Source: Chara braunii (Eukaryota; Streptophyta; Charophyceae; Charales; Characeae). From it: a stretch of 64,000 bases of DNA. The stretch lies in contig BFEA01000271.1 in assembly GCA_003427395.1 (NCBI GenBank), forward strand, positions 1,943,704 to 2,007,703. Direction: 5' to 3'. The notes beneath the pieces were generated by a model. The model saw only the letters and a list, made by a program, of their open reading frames with translations. It searched no databases and was not told where the DNA came from. The position numbers and the translations under genes were made by a program. Each line of letters opens with the position of its first letter. Position 1 is the stretch's first letter. Shown here in pieces: positions 10,291 through 21,070 of this stretch.

Positions 10291-10769
10291 TTGTAACGAG
10301 CGTGAGGTTGAGGGTGAGCCGAGGGAGAGGAGAGAGAGGGAGAGAGTGAGAGCACACACACACACTCACTCACTCGACACGACAGACTCGGACTGAGGAT
10401 CGGACGCAGACACAGTGGCAAGGNACAAAGTCGAAGTCTTGGATTCCGAATGCCGAAACAGCAAGTCACACTGAGTACGAGTACAGCAGCAGGGAACTGG
10501 TACCAGACCGGGCCCCGTACCGTACGGGGAGCCGGTATAAGTACCGGTGACACGTACGGTACTAGGGGCATTTCTGCAAAGGCCCCGAGGGCAGAACTGA
10601 AAAATGCAATATTTGAAAGTGGCGCCCGAAATTGCAGCATGGCGCCAGTTGTCCAAAATCCTACGGTACCAAAGGAGGGGTTTGGAAAAAGGGTGCCAGG
10701 CCGAAAACGGGATGCAGCTGAAACAGCAAAAGATAGACCAGGGGTCGAGCCCTGGTGGAGTCCGTAACA
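10047..10769 (-). repeat. Possible LTR, minus strand
   Basis: On the minus strand it starts TGTTACGG and ends TTACA, giving TG...CA ends with a short inverted repeat. It holds a TATA-like ACTTATACC inside GC-rich palindromic GGTACC sequence, like other LTRs here. No primer site, purine tract or target duplication was found, so the assignment is tentative. One unknown base (n) is at 10424. Confidence 0.35.
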
Positions 10770-11369
10770 CTACTTCTCTCTCTTTCCCTTGCACCGTTCC
10801 TCGCTCACTGTTCCGCACTCACTGTTCCTCTCTACAATGTCCCAAATCTACCTTGAATGCCTTTGCGGTGTGTCCCACTCCAAACGGCCGGTTACGACCG
10901 CCAAACACTTTGTCTCCTCCCTCCTGGTTGTGGTGGTCTATTGCAGCCAGGGTGCTGGTCTTCTTCCTCCCTTCAACGTTCTTCTTCGTCCAGGTCGCTG
11001 GTCTGCACAAGCTCCCAGCAACGCTTCCACAAATTTGCGAAATGAACAACTGACTCCTCTGACACTGTAGTCCAAGATATATAGTTGTAGTGGACCGTTT
11101 CGTGCCTTCTTCAAGTTTTACTGGCCTCCTTAAGCCTCTGCCTTGCCAATTGCTATTTTGGGAAATTTCCCAACTTTCTTGTGAAGCTGTTGCAAAATTT
11201 TACTTTTGGGGACTTAACGTGCTCCTACCGGTACTGTACGGTACTGTAGCCTATCGACCTATGGTGTCTGGTACTACAGGCCCTAAGACTCTAAACAATT
11301 GGGGCTTGGACTGTGGTAATTAGGGACCCTAGAACCGGGACTGGGAAAGCTTACAGCGTGAAGCCATTC
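10770..11369. other. Region with no recognised gene
   Basis: About 600 bases with short, mutually overlapping ORFs in several frames and no family motif. A small palindromic phrase CGGTACTGTACGGTACTGTA lies near 11230. Possibly LTR sequence of the minus-strand remnant C1 at its right. Confidence 0.35.
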
Positions 11370-11415
11370 ACTCCCGCCGGCCTAATTTCGAGGTCATCCG
11401 ACAAAAATCAGAACT

Positions 11416-12535
11416 TCAACGGTCACAAATGTTCAATCCTCGGCGTGCCCGCTCATAATATGACACAATACGAGGGGCTGTCTGAACTAACTCATCCCTT
11501 GTGAACCAGCGATCTTTGTTGGGATCCTCATAAGCAAACATGACCTTGTATTGTCTTTGCGGTCTCCCTCTACAACTTGTACGGAAGGTATCCTCAGCTA
11601 CAATCTCTACATCATATCTTTCGTCCATATCAGGTGGAATCATAGATCTGGTGAAGGGAATGCATCATTAGTCACACAGGGAAGGAGCTTAGAAGCGCGA
11701 AAAACGGGATAGGTGTGCAGATGGGGTGGAATCTCGATGGTGTATGACGGTCCATTTGCGCCACCTTTAACATCTAGCACTTGCCATGACCCTCTGTAGG
11801 CAGGTAGCAACTTTTGCGAAATCCCTTCCTCGGGAATAAACTCCTTAGACTTGACCCAGACAAGATCACCTATCGCAAACTGTGATGGACGACGATGCTT
11901 GCCGCCTGTTCCATCATCTGATGTTGGACTTTCCTGATGTTCTCAGCCACATGTTGCAAATCCTTCTCATACTCAATGGCGAACTCACGTGTGTTAGGTG
12001 GCAACCTTTGGATCTGATCCGGATTCATACAGTGTATGGGACGTCGGGGACTCCAGCCTTTATGCAGCTCATTTGGGGTCCGTGAGGTAGCTAGGTGAAC
12101 CGAGTTATTATATGCACTAAGCTACTTTGGGAAGATGCTCATCCCAATCTACCTGGTCTGGTCTTATATACATACGCAATACTTGCTGTAGGACCTTGTT
12201 CATCTGCTCAGTCTGGCCATTTGTCTTAGGCTGGGGTCCAGATGACATAGCCAACTTAGATCCGTAGACCTCCATTAACTGCTGCCACTGTTCCCCTTTA
12301 AACCGGGTATCTCGGTCACTAACTATGCTCAACGGGTGACCGACGACTGTAATCCTTGACCCAATGATTTAAGAACTCTTTGATGACCAGATCTATCTTT
12401 ACCTCAGCAGGTAATGGTACAAAAACAGCAAACTTACTAAACCTGTCAACTATGACCATGACTTGGCTCTTCCCACTACTATTCTTGGCCAGAATGCCTG
12501 GTTTGGGCTGCCTCACTCCTTTTGTGGAAGTGGCA
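11416..12535 (-). pseudogene. Integrase core and tail of gypsy remnant C1
   Basis: Minus-strand integrase. Frame 1 (12516-12319) shows VMVIVDRFSKFAVF, just after the first catalytic site. Frame 2 (12332-12117) shows VSDRDTRF (second Asp) and a GPQPKTNGQTEQ segment, where the catalytic Glu of the usual HPE(S/T)NGQ is replaced by Lys. The next frame reads HKGWSPRRP, then GDLVWVKS and ASKLLP of the SH3-like C-terminal fold. The last ORF (11643-11416) has YKVMFAYEDPNKDRWFTRDEL, a degenerate chromodomain-like tail. The N-terminal zinc domain and everything before it is replaced near 12535 by the LTR of C2. It is related to family A but clearly distinct. Confidence 0.8.
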
Positions 12536-12994
12536 GCCTCCTGGATGCTGTGTGTGGCCTAGCTGGAAGCTTCCAGTACCTTCCGGTTGGGTCCCAGACC
12601 CTGCGCCCAGGCCCGAGTCTACAGTTGAGGGCCTGGGCCCTTTTCAGTTAGGCACGGCCTGAGTCTCCGGACTTGGGCAGTTTGTTGCATCTGTGCAGGG
12701 CTCCCAGACAGGTGCGTCGACACTACTGCTTTTCCAAAGGCCTATCGGCCCTGCTGTATATGTGTGCCCAAGCGCAACTGTCAAGGCCTGGGTCAACTGT
12801 ATGACGGCGCAATGTGAGGCTCACACGTCTACCCAACCAGCTGGCGTGCTGCGAGAGCCTGAATACCCGCATATGGAAATGTCGAATTTTGCCTTTGGCG
12901 AATATTCCGGCCCACCTTCACTTAGGGCGGGCACTTTGCTTGCTGGGGGTCTTAGTGATGCCTAATAGGGCCCCTTGAGGGCTTGTTCCTCACA
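12536..12994 (-). repeat. 3' LTR fragment of gypsy element C2
   Basis: On the minus strand the LTR begins TGTGAGGAACAAGCCCT just after a purine tract at 12995-13007 and runs about 450 bases before meeting the C1 integrase. It shares GCCCGCCCTAAGTGAAGG with family A LTRs, so C2 is a sister lineage. The 3' part of the LTR is missing. Confidence 0.7.
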
Positions 12995-13007
12995 TTCCAT
13001 CCCCCTT
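12995..13007 (-). other. Polypurine tract of C2
   Basis: On the minus strand AAGGGGGATGGAA directly precedes the TGTGAGG start of the LTR. This is the expected plus-strand primer of the element and fixes the LTR border. Confidence 0.7.
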
Positions 13008-13032
13008 AGCTTCGAAAGTCCGCTGAGATGCT

Positions 13033-14600
13033 TCATGCTGGTGCCTTCCCCTTCAGTTTCTTCTCATAATCTACCACGATTTGAGGAGTTGTCTTGACAA
13101 GTTCCTCCCTTGAAATCCATCGATCTTCCTTCCGATCAGTATGATGCTTGAAATGTACTCTGTACTCCCTTGCAGGTTTGGGAGGTCTTCCCCTGCAAGG
13201 TGGCTTGGGAACAGACGTGTCTCTGCGATCCAGGATCTCGTCGACGTCCACATGGCCATCCATGGTTGGGGGCAGCATAGATCTCCGTGACGGGAACTGT
13301 GCTGTCTCAGCGAAAGGTGCAAGCTTGGAGGCATGAAAAAACAGGGTAAGTGCGTAAGTGACCAGGGATACGAATGACGTACGATGGACCATCCAAATCA
13401 TTCCCCACAATGTCTAATACTTCCCAGGGACCGAAATACCGAGGCATTAGTTTCCTACAGATGCCAAACTCCTGTCCCAACTCACTAGCCTTGACCCAGA
13501 CACGTTCCCCTACCTGAAATGTGGACTGTTGGCGACGCTTGTTCTCAGAAGCAATCATGGTTTCCTGAGATTTCTTGATGTGTTCGACAGTCTGCTGCAA
13601 CAATTTCTCATATTGGATACCGAATTCAATGGTTCCAGGAGTTGCAGCAGTTTGGTTTTCAGGCTGGAGGAAGTCCAGAGCAGATCTAGGCTTCCATCCC
13701 AGATGCAGTTGATTAGGACTGATGTCGGTGGTGTTGTGTACAACATTGTAGTACAGACTGGCGATGAGAGGTAATTTCTCATCCCAGTCGTTGTGGCTGG
13801 GCTTAATGTAATACCTCAGCAGACGCTGCACCACACGGTTCATCTGTTCAGCCTGCCCATTTGCTTCAGGATGATTCCCAGAAGTGATATGCAGTTGGCT
13901 GCCCATCTGTTCAGCGGCCTTCTTCCACATCTCGCTTGTGAATCGTACATCTCTATCACTAACGATTGTCTTTGGCAGTCCAAAATCACACACCCAGTTA
14001 GTTATCCATGAATAACTTGATGACATGTTCAGTCCTGGCACTCTCCGGCATGGCAATTAGTCTAGCATACATAGTGAACCTATCAACTATGACGAAGATG
14101 TGCCTCTTGCCATTCTTGCTGGTCAAGAGAGTATCGATGAAGTCCATGGAGATACTTTGGCCTGGGCCAGCAGGAATGGGTAGAGGCTTCAGAAGCCCAA
14201 GCGGAGCTCGAGTCCGCGGCTTATCCCACTGACAGACCTGACAGGTTTGTACGTACTTCTTTGCATCGTCCAGCATGTTAGGCCACCAAAATCGCTGTAC
14301 TAAGTTAGCACTAGTCTTCTTGTAGCCGAAATATCCCGTTGCATCGTGGCACTCACCTAAAATTAAACTACGCAAAATTTCCCTAGATGGAACAACTAGC
14401 CTTTTGAACCCTTCCTTCTTAAGAAAGAGCAACCCATCCACCATCACAAACTCGTCAGGTGGCCTTGTCTTTGACCTGCAGTTTGTTGATGATGTCCATC
14501 GTGATGGGATCTTCCTTGTAGGCTTCCCCCAAAGATCGAGTAACATCCTCAGACAAGCCAAAATCATAAATCAGTGCACTTAGGTAATCTGCCCTCCTAG
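13033..14600 (-). pseudogene. Integrase of gypsy element C2
   Basis: Minus-strand integrase, close to family A. The zinc domain reads ECHDATGYFGY, with the second zinc His replaced by Tyr, then CQVCQWDKP. Catalytic sites are kept: MDFIDTL, VSDRDVRF and HPEANGQAE. The frame breaks near 14000 after LFMDN and continues in the next ORF (14056-13307), which holds the core, GERVWVKASEL and the SH3-like tail. The final ORF (13410-13033) carries YRVHFKHHTDRKEDRWISREEL, a chromodomain-like tail. Its stop at 13033 lies just before the polypurine tract, so the C-terminus is natural. Two frameshifts make it inactive. Confidence 0.85.
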
Positions 14601-15805
14601 ACAATGCATCTGCAACCTTGTTGTACTCTCCCTTCACATAATCTAGTTTGAAGTCATACCGATCTATGACTTCAATCCAGCGTTTGAGTGCGTCGGAGAG
14701 AACTGGTTGTGTCCTTATCCACTTGAAGCTCTGATGGTCAGTTCTTAAGTAGAAGAACCTTCCTAACAGATAATGCCTCCAGTGGACAAGTGCCTTGTAA
14801 AGAGCGTAGAGTTCCCTCTCGTAGGTGGACTTTGCCAACTTCTTTAATGGCATCTTTTTGCTCATGTACTCGACCGGTCTCAACTTTTCCCCTTCCTACT
14901 GAGCCAACACTGCGCCAATGCCGTATTGGCTTGCGTTAGTGGTTACAACGAATGGCCTTTGCGGGTCGGGTACCATGAGAACCTTTCGGTGCGTGAGAGC
15001 ATGCTTCAAACGCTTGAACGCTCCATCACACTCGTCGGTCTAGTCCCATGGTGTGTCAAGTCGAGTTAGATCGGTCAAGGGAGATGCAATCGTACTATAG
15101 TTCTTTACGAAGTTGCGGTAATAACCACACATTCCCAAGAATGATCTGACCTCAGTCACAGACTGGGGTCGTGGCCAGTCACGTATGCAAGCCACATCTT
15201 CGGGCCTTATCCCGTCCACGGATACTTCATGACCCAAGTAGAAGATTCAAGTGCGACCGAACTCGAATTTCTCTGCGTTTATATTGTACTTGTGTTGTCG
15301 AAGGAGTAATAGTACTTTGTCTACGTGCTGAGCATGTTCCTCGACAGTTCTACTAAAGATAAGTATATCGTCGAGGTACACGACGAAGAACTTATCCAAG
15401 TAGTCATGGAAGATCCTATTCATGGCGTGCTGGAATGTACCCAGCGCATTGCAAAGGCCAAAGGGCATCACCACAAACTCTTACAGACCGTACCCGGTCT
15501 GAAATGCAGTTTTGTGCTGGTCCTCTGGTCTGATGGCAATCTGTTGGTAGCCGGATTTTAGGTCTATCTTTGTATAATACTTACATCCCTACATCCTATC
15601 CAATAGGTCGTCGATGCGTGGTAGAGGCTCTGCGTTCTTAATGATGATGGCATTGAGGCCTCTATAATCAATGCACATCCTTAGTGTTCCCCCTTCCTTT
15701 GGAACAAACAGGACTGGTGAGCCAAAGCGGGAAGTGCTAGGCCGAATCCAACCCTTTTCTGTGAGCTCTTTCAGTTGTCGACTAAGCTCGTCCAACTGGA
15801 TTATT
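14601..15805 (-). pseudogene. pol: RT and RNase H of gypsy element C2
   Basis: Minus strand. The RT starts [19 protein letters not shown], then CIDYRGLNA, then [13 protein letters not shown], and keeps the catalytic YLDDILIF. RNase H shows TTNASQYG, where the first catalytic Asp has become Asn, plus STYERELYAL and TDHQSF. At least four in-frame stops separate the pieces (about 15587, 15480, 15246, 15039). The 5' side ends abruptly at about 15805, so gag, protease and the 5' LTR are absent. It pairs with the integrase and LTR to its left. Confidence 0.85.
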
Positions 15806-16229
15806 TGGGACTTGTAACCAGACTTGGTGTTGACGACTTTCCCATCTCCCCCTTCCTCTCATTCGTCTGCTCCCCTCCTCTTCGTTTGCGTATGTCTGGA
15901 CCTGGCGCCTCCTTCCTGGGTATAGCGCCAGGCCCCATCACACCTTGTGATGAGCATGATGTATGTTTGGTCTGCGTTGAAACATTGAGTGGGCTAGTCC
16001 TTAGTATTCTAGCATTCTGCTTCGCTATCTTGTACTACGTAAAAGAGGTCAGTCCCGGTCACGTCAGGACTTGTATCTAAAGTCTTCCCTGCACTATAAA
16101 GCACCATTTTGTATGTATCGGAATGCACATTGCTTGTTGAGATTCCACTTGCACTGCATTCTCCATTCAGTTCTTTTTATCACATTGCGGATCCTCGGTT
16201 ATTATGTACATCGCCCAACAGGGCATGTA
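15806..16229. other. No gene recognised
   Basis: Pyrimidine-rich sequence followed by mixed sequence. Two overlapping plus-strand ORFs (15775-16080 and 16071-16325) have no family motif and run into a TG array. Faint similarity in style to the LTR at 8900-9230 but not enough to assign. Confidence 0.3.
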
Positions 16230-16230
16230 A

Positions 16231-16267
<37 letters not shown>

Positions 16268-16345
16268 TAAAAGGCCCAGATTCTCTCTCTCATTCCCTTC
16301 ACAAATCATCACAAGCCATCCATAAAACAAAACGGTTAGAGCGTA
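16215..16345 (-). repeat. Dispersed repeat F with TG array
   Basis: A TG run (about 16230-16264) is followed by TCTCTCTCATTCCCTTCACA, AATCATCACAAGCCATCC and an AAAACAAAAC end. The same block in the opposite orientation lies at 28018-28170, next to a CA run. Two copies of one dispersed element or element end are therefore present, each adjoining an AT-rich degenerate repeat. Confidence 0.7.
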
Positions 16346-16770
16346 GAGGTAGGCAAAATAATAAAAATAGCTAGGCTACCAAAGTCACCCAGGTCCACTT
16401 GCCCGGCCGGGCCAAAAAGAAAAATGTATATACATATATATTTTCAATTTAACTTTTTATTTTAAAATTTGGTGAAGAATTTCGATGCAACCTTTGTGCA
16501 AAAGTTGTTCAGTTTATTTTTCTGCATAACATATATATTTTTTTCGGATTTTTTGGATTTCGTTTTTTTTTTTTTTTTTTGGTTGGGACCTTCCATGGTT
16601 GCACAGCCGGGCCACCTGGGAAAATAGGGTGACCCGGGCGGCCCGGCTGGTAGCCTAGAAAAATAGTAAAACATGCAAGTTGGCCACGTTTGTGTGGTTC
16701 AGCGCCAAGTGCCCACACACCCGTCTGCTGCCAAAGTGGCACACTTGCACATATTCATATGTATACATAC
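16346..16770. repeat. AT-rich stretch flanked by partial inverted repeats
   Basis: AATAGCTAGGCTACC and CACCCAGG near 16365-16395 recur inverted as GGTAGCCTAG and CACCTGGG near 16610-16660, around a long T run (about 16563-16581). The CCGGCCGGG palindrome at about 16402 faces GGCGGCCCGG. This could be a fold-back element; pairing is imperfect. Confidence 0.35.
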
Positions 16771-17159
16771 ATATTTTAGAGTCCATAAGGGGATGGAGGG
16801 CAGAAGCCAACATACCTAAGACAAAAGACTACTCCAGCAAGAAGGCATCGACGTGAACCCCTCAAAGGTCCGAAAAAGCCTTCCGGATTGGACCACAAAC
16901 CAAAAAGAAACAAATATAACAACATTGGCATTTCCGATATTCATCTCAAACTACACACTCGCGTCACTGCCAAAGAGGAGGAAGAAGATAAGAGACAACT
17001 TACCTAAGACAGAAGAAAATAAAATTGCGGAATAAATTGCAAAAAAAAAATAATAATAATTTCGATGAATACTCCGATTTTCAAGAAAATAAATTCTGAA
17101 ATATTCCAGACAAACTTTTGAAATGACAACTAGGCAAAGTATTGAAATTGAGGAAAGAA
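16771..17159. other. Unassigned sequence, AT-rich to the right
   Basis: A single 60-residue ORF (16853-17035), lysine-rich, with no recognised domain. The right third is AT-rich with a poly-A run and ATA/ATT phrases. I see no reliable gene. Confidence 0.3.
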
Positions 17160-17370
17160 TAATCAATCAATCAATCGTTCAAACAATCAATCAATCTGTA
17201 ATCAATCGATCAATCAATAATCGATTAATCAATCAATCAATCGATCAATAATCGATCAATCATTCAATAAATCAATCAATAATCGATCAATCGATCAATC
17301 AATCAATCAATCAACAATCAATCAATCAATCGATCCGATTGATCAATAGACCGATCGATCGATCGACTCA
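17160..17370 (+). repeat. AATC tetranucleotide array
   Basis: About 200 bases of imperfect AATC/AATCG units. It lies directly before the Penelope-type element. Penelope-like elements with an N-terminal endonuclease are known to favour microsatellite targets, so this array may be the insertion site. Confidence 0.85.
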
Positions 17371-17474
17371 AAGACTTGGGAATCCAGATTCACCTAGCGC
17401 ATCTTCGATACCAATTGATACATGCGTGAGCGGGCATGTATCAGGTTGGGTATGTATCAAGTAGCCATAGTGAA

Positions 17475-19254
17475 CTGCTCTATTATACAAGACACATGTA
17501 CCGGCCCTCTTCGTTGAAAGCTCCAAGTACCGTCTCAATGCCGGCACCGCAGATGTGAGAAAAACACTAAAACTTGGTTTGGGCGAGTATGTTACTAAGT
17601 TCACAGCAACGATGAGATCAACACGTAACAATGACTCCATGATTGCTGATAGTCTTTCTCAGCTGCAAAGATGGCGCACAACAATCATTTCAAGATGCCA
17701 ATGGAAAATTTCTAGAGCCTCTTACTAGGTACCTACTCAGGCTGCCTTACGAATCGCCGATGCATCTTTGAAGCAGCTGCAGCAGCACTTTTCCATAGTA
17801 CCTGTTGATAAAACATCACACAACATGGCAATTTGTTGCAAACGCTGGTACACATAAGTTATCACAGCATCTTGACATGTCCACCTACGATCGAGCACCC
17901 GCATCTATGGCCAGCGTCCTCAAACACCACACACTTTTCCATCATCATTGGGGCTATTGACATACGGATACCCTACCTTACCTTTGCTTTGCACATAAAT
18001 CCCCACCCTCTCTTCGTCCAGCTCTTGGAGTTATACTGTGAAACAATCTTTCCCAATCCACCCCCCGATCAACAACCCGTCGACCTTGTGTCTCAGATCT
18101 ACATAACAGCCCCCCTCACTTAGCTATGTTCTTCAAGGAGTGATCAAAGTTTCTGCGCAACAAGGACAAAGAACTTCACTGAGAAAGTAGTGTGCGACGT
18201 TGCTGGATCATAGAAAGTGTTGAGGAAGTCATTTTGGATCTCAAGAAGAATGCACAATCCCTTCGAGGTTCTATGTCACACGCAACACTGAGGCAACAGA
18301 CTTTACAATGATGTACACGAACCTGCCACACGCCCGGATACTTGATAATGTCCTAAATGTTGTTCGTGAGGCACATGACTATGCTTTGACACTGATCCCA
18401 CAAGGCAGAAGGCCAAGAGAAATGTACATGACTATCGAAGGGCCTTGTCGCAGGGAATGGATTACTTCACATAGCACATGCACTCTTTTAGTACCACAAA
18501 TTAAACAACATCTGCGGTTTGTAGTTGCAAATACTTATTTGTATACAATGGATGACACTTTCGCCATCAAGTGGTCGATATAGGCACCAATGCTGGTCCA
18601 GAAATTGCCAACCTTATGCTCTATTGGGACGAAGCACAGTTCGTCGATGAACTTTGTCAGCAAGACCTACGTGCAGCACAAGCACATGCATTCACATATC
18701 GGTTCATTGATGACATTGTCCTGGCAGACATCTCCGCCCTCTCCTGCTCGGTACGGGCTTGAGTGGAGGACACTACTTAGCAAGATGGCTCATGTCTTTT
18801 CCTCGGGGCAAGAATCCAAGTGCGGCCAGACGGCTCACTTCGCATAGGTGTATTTGATAAGGCCGAGGCTTGGACATTCCCTATCGTACGTTATCCCAGT
18901 GCTTCCTCCAATGCCCCAGCTCATTAGCTTGCAGGTGTGCTAACGGGACAACTAACGAGGTTCAAACACATTTGTAACAATAGTACCGACTTCAAAGCGG
19001 CAATGACTTCTTTGACACGACGTATGCTTGTTAGGGGCTATCCTCCTAGTGTCCCAGCCAAAGGCTGGACGACATATGTGTGTGGCCGGCAGCGCCAGCT
19101 ACCCACTCATGTCACACGGCTCTCGAACTGGTTTCGCTGCATGTTGCTGGTCCATTGCTCACCCACTGCCGAATGCACACTCTGCATACTGACCCTCCTC
19201 CTGACCACATGCAACAAGCCATCACGCACTCCCGAACACCAATTATGGTCGTAG
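17475..19254 (+). pseudogene. Penelope-type reverse transcriptase, broken
   Basis: The N-terminal part reads SKYRLNAGTADVRKTLKLGL and later FSIVPVDKTSHNMAI, typical of the region before the fingers in this RT group. After a degraded stretch (17858-18190) the frame shows CWIIESVEEVILDL, then TDFTMMYTNLPH (motif A, Asp at 18299). GTNAGPEIANLMLYWDE (motif B region) follows about 18600. The catalytic box is RFIDDIVL with the Asp pair at 18709-18714. A thumb-like segment follows at 18829-19110: DGSLRIGVFDKAEAW, then LTGQLTRFKHIC and LVRGYPP. Frameshifts lie near 18270, 18580 and 18770; stops lie at about 17726, 17855 and 18925. The motif pattern fits Penelope-like elements and excludes gypsy RT. 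No search was run. Confidence 0.7.
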
Positions 19255-19333
19255 GCGACATCAGTCCTCCACATAGCATGACACAGCAGGTCTACCCCCT
19301 CCGGTTATTCCTGCTGAACTGGCAAACGCCAAT

Positions 19334-19900
19334 GTGGATACGGCAGCCCAGCTGGAGAACGGGCCAGGAACAATAAGCAATGGAGACGATGCTGAGGTTG
19401 TTGTAGGCTATGAAGGCCAGCATCCTACCAATGCGGCTATCGTTGTCGAGAGGGTGCCTTCTTCATCACTGCCGCTGCCACCACTACCACCATCACCACC
19501 TCCTCCTCCTCCACCACCACCATCATCACTACCACCTCCTCCCCCATCGCCACCACCACCAGTATCCCCAACACCATCGCCACCGGCATCCCCACCACCA
19601 CCACCATCATCCCCATCACCATCGCCACCACCTTCCCTGCCGACATCTTCTACATTATCCCCCAGTCATCTAACCCCGCCTCTACTGCTTCTTCTTCCTC
19701 ACCTTCTTCGTCTTCTTGTCCTGCTGCTGCTTTTTCTTTCTCTTCGTTCTCTTCTTCCTCTTCTCTACCCTCTTCGTCATCTACCCCTCCCTCCTCTATC
19801 TTGCTTGAATCATCGTCGTCTTCATCAACAAATTCCTGGTCAGATCAGTCGTTGGGGTGAGTCCTTCGTCCAAGGCATTCATCCTTAAGTCGGCCGTTGC
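19334..19900 (+). pseudogene. Proline/serine-rich linker coding region
   Basis: An open frame starting within QLENGPGTISNGDDAEVVVG, then a long run of Pro with Ser and Thr (about 19455-19680), then Leu/Ser-rich codons from a CTT-like simple sequence. It sits between the RT and a zinc finger and looks like an unstructured linker. Other frames give poly-His or poly-Val, so part of this could be plain CCACCATCA microsatellite. Coding status is uncertain. Confidence 0.4.
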
Positions 19901-19949
19901 AGACACCTCATCGACAGAGGCGCACCCCGTCTCCACCACTGTCTCCAAG

Positions 19950-20480
19950 ACAACGACGTTGTTTGTCCATGGACAACATGATCACTGCGCCGCCTGCAGG
20001 GGTTCGAGATCTGCTCCGACGTCATGCCTGCAACTTTACAGAATGAGGATGTCGCGCTCAATACACACAAGCCTGGAATAGGACAAATTGAGTCCGATGC
20101 CAACAATGTGGCGACAATTTCTTCAACATTACGGGCCTGCGTGTGCATCAGACACGGGGTGCGGCCGCCTGTGCAGCTTTTGCACGACTGGCGGCCACCT
20201 TAGGTACAAGTGTGGCTGATCAACTCCATTACCTGCATCTGACCCACCCATTTCTCCCCCACCTGACCTCGCATGCTCCCTGGCCCCAATGGTCAATGAC
20301 TTGCCTTTTGATCATTAGATGGAACCCCTGACTGAAGATGACCTCTCTTCGGGGTGTGTGCCAGAGCCAATGCAGTTGACACAAACGAAGGAACCTGACA
20401 GAAACGATCAAGACCACAATGAATCTCCACCTGCCCTGCAATCCACATAATTGAATGAACTGGCCCCGACCGCACAAACA
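19950..20480 (+). pseudogene. C2HC zinc finger and acidic/proline linker
   Basis: The frame reads RCQQCGDNFFNITGLRVHQT, with Cys at 20098 and 20107, His at 20146 and a further Cys at 20170: C-x2-C-x12-H-x7-C. This resembles the nucleic-acid-binding fingers found in several non-LTR elements. Stops at about 20043 and 20088 precede it. After a frameshift near 20180-20220, a linker rich in Pro, Asp and Glu follows (PPISPPPDL, then EPLTEDDLSSG) and leads in one frame, with three TAA/TAG stops, into the Josephin-like domain. Confidence 0.5.
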
Positions 20481-20484
20481 TAAG

Positions 20485-21070
20485 AATCAGATGATCGCAT
20501 AGTTGTACAACGAGGCCACTGTGCGTACTATGCTATCAATGTAAGTCTCCTCGCTTACGATTGTAACCCTTACACAGTTTCTGATTTCGCCAATATTGTT
20601 TGCTGGATAGAAGAAGAGCACCGTGTTGTCTTCCGAGCTGCTGACATTACTGGCCCTGGAGTGAACATAGAAGTCTTGTCTATGGCATTTATGGGCAGAA
20701 GACTACAACTGCAGCCTTCTCCCCAGAACCACATGCCAGACATGGACTCAAATTTTCGCGTGTACATTCTGCATCGTCCAGGTCATTTCAGTGTTGTGAC
20801 CTTTGCAGATAATTTATGGGCTTTCTGGGACAATGTGGTAGGTTGCACATGGTAAGTAGTATTAACTCTTTCTACAACCAAGTAGCAAATACTCACTCAA
20901 TTTGGATTGTCCATCCGGAAAAGTATGTTACTTCGCACCCGCAAGCGCATCAGTCTCTGGAGAGCAATCCGGATGCACAATCACCTCCTTCCCCAGCACA
21001 TGGCCGCGCAGTGTCCCTTCCCTGTGTAGATCGAACAGATTCTGCTCCAAACAATGAAAGAACCCCCTTA
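20485..21070 (+). pseudogene. Josephin-like cysteine protease (deubiquitinase fold)
   Basis: One open frame from 20484 to 20852 encodes about 123 residues with the order and spacing of a Josephin domain. VVQRGHCAYYAINV gives the oxyanion Gln (20508) and catalytic Cys (20520). SDFANIVCWIEEEHR and NIEVLSMAF match the helices that follow in ataxin-3-type Josephins. RPGHFSVV gives the catalytic His (20784), and WAFWDN gives the Asp/Asn pair (20829-20834). Josephins are cysteine peptidases that remove ubiquitin. The Cys-then-His order excludes the ULP1 family. After a frameshift at 20853 coding-like sequence continues (SFYNQVANTHSIWIVHPEKY) to a TAA at about 21071. The call is by eye; an OTU-like or other papain-fold protease is the alternative. 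Confidence 0.6.

Noticed and set aside
10113-10349. Leu/Ser-rich ORF that looks like membrane segments
   Set aside because: Comes from the CT minisatellite; identical in nature in all frames.
17160-17370. CRISPR-like or satellite centromere array
   Set aside because: Pure tetranucleotide microsatellite with no spacers and only about 200 bases.
19410-19673. Poly-His and poly-Val ORFs opposite or beside the proline-rich linker
   Set aside because: Shadow frames of CCACCATCA repeats.
20537-20542. GTAAGT as a splice donor (also at 20852-20857)
   Set aside because: The first is inside the conserved Josephin-like frame. The second is tempting, but coding-like sequence continues at once in the next frame, so a simple indel explains it better than an intron.
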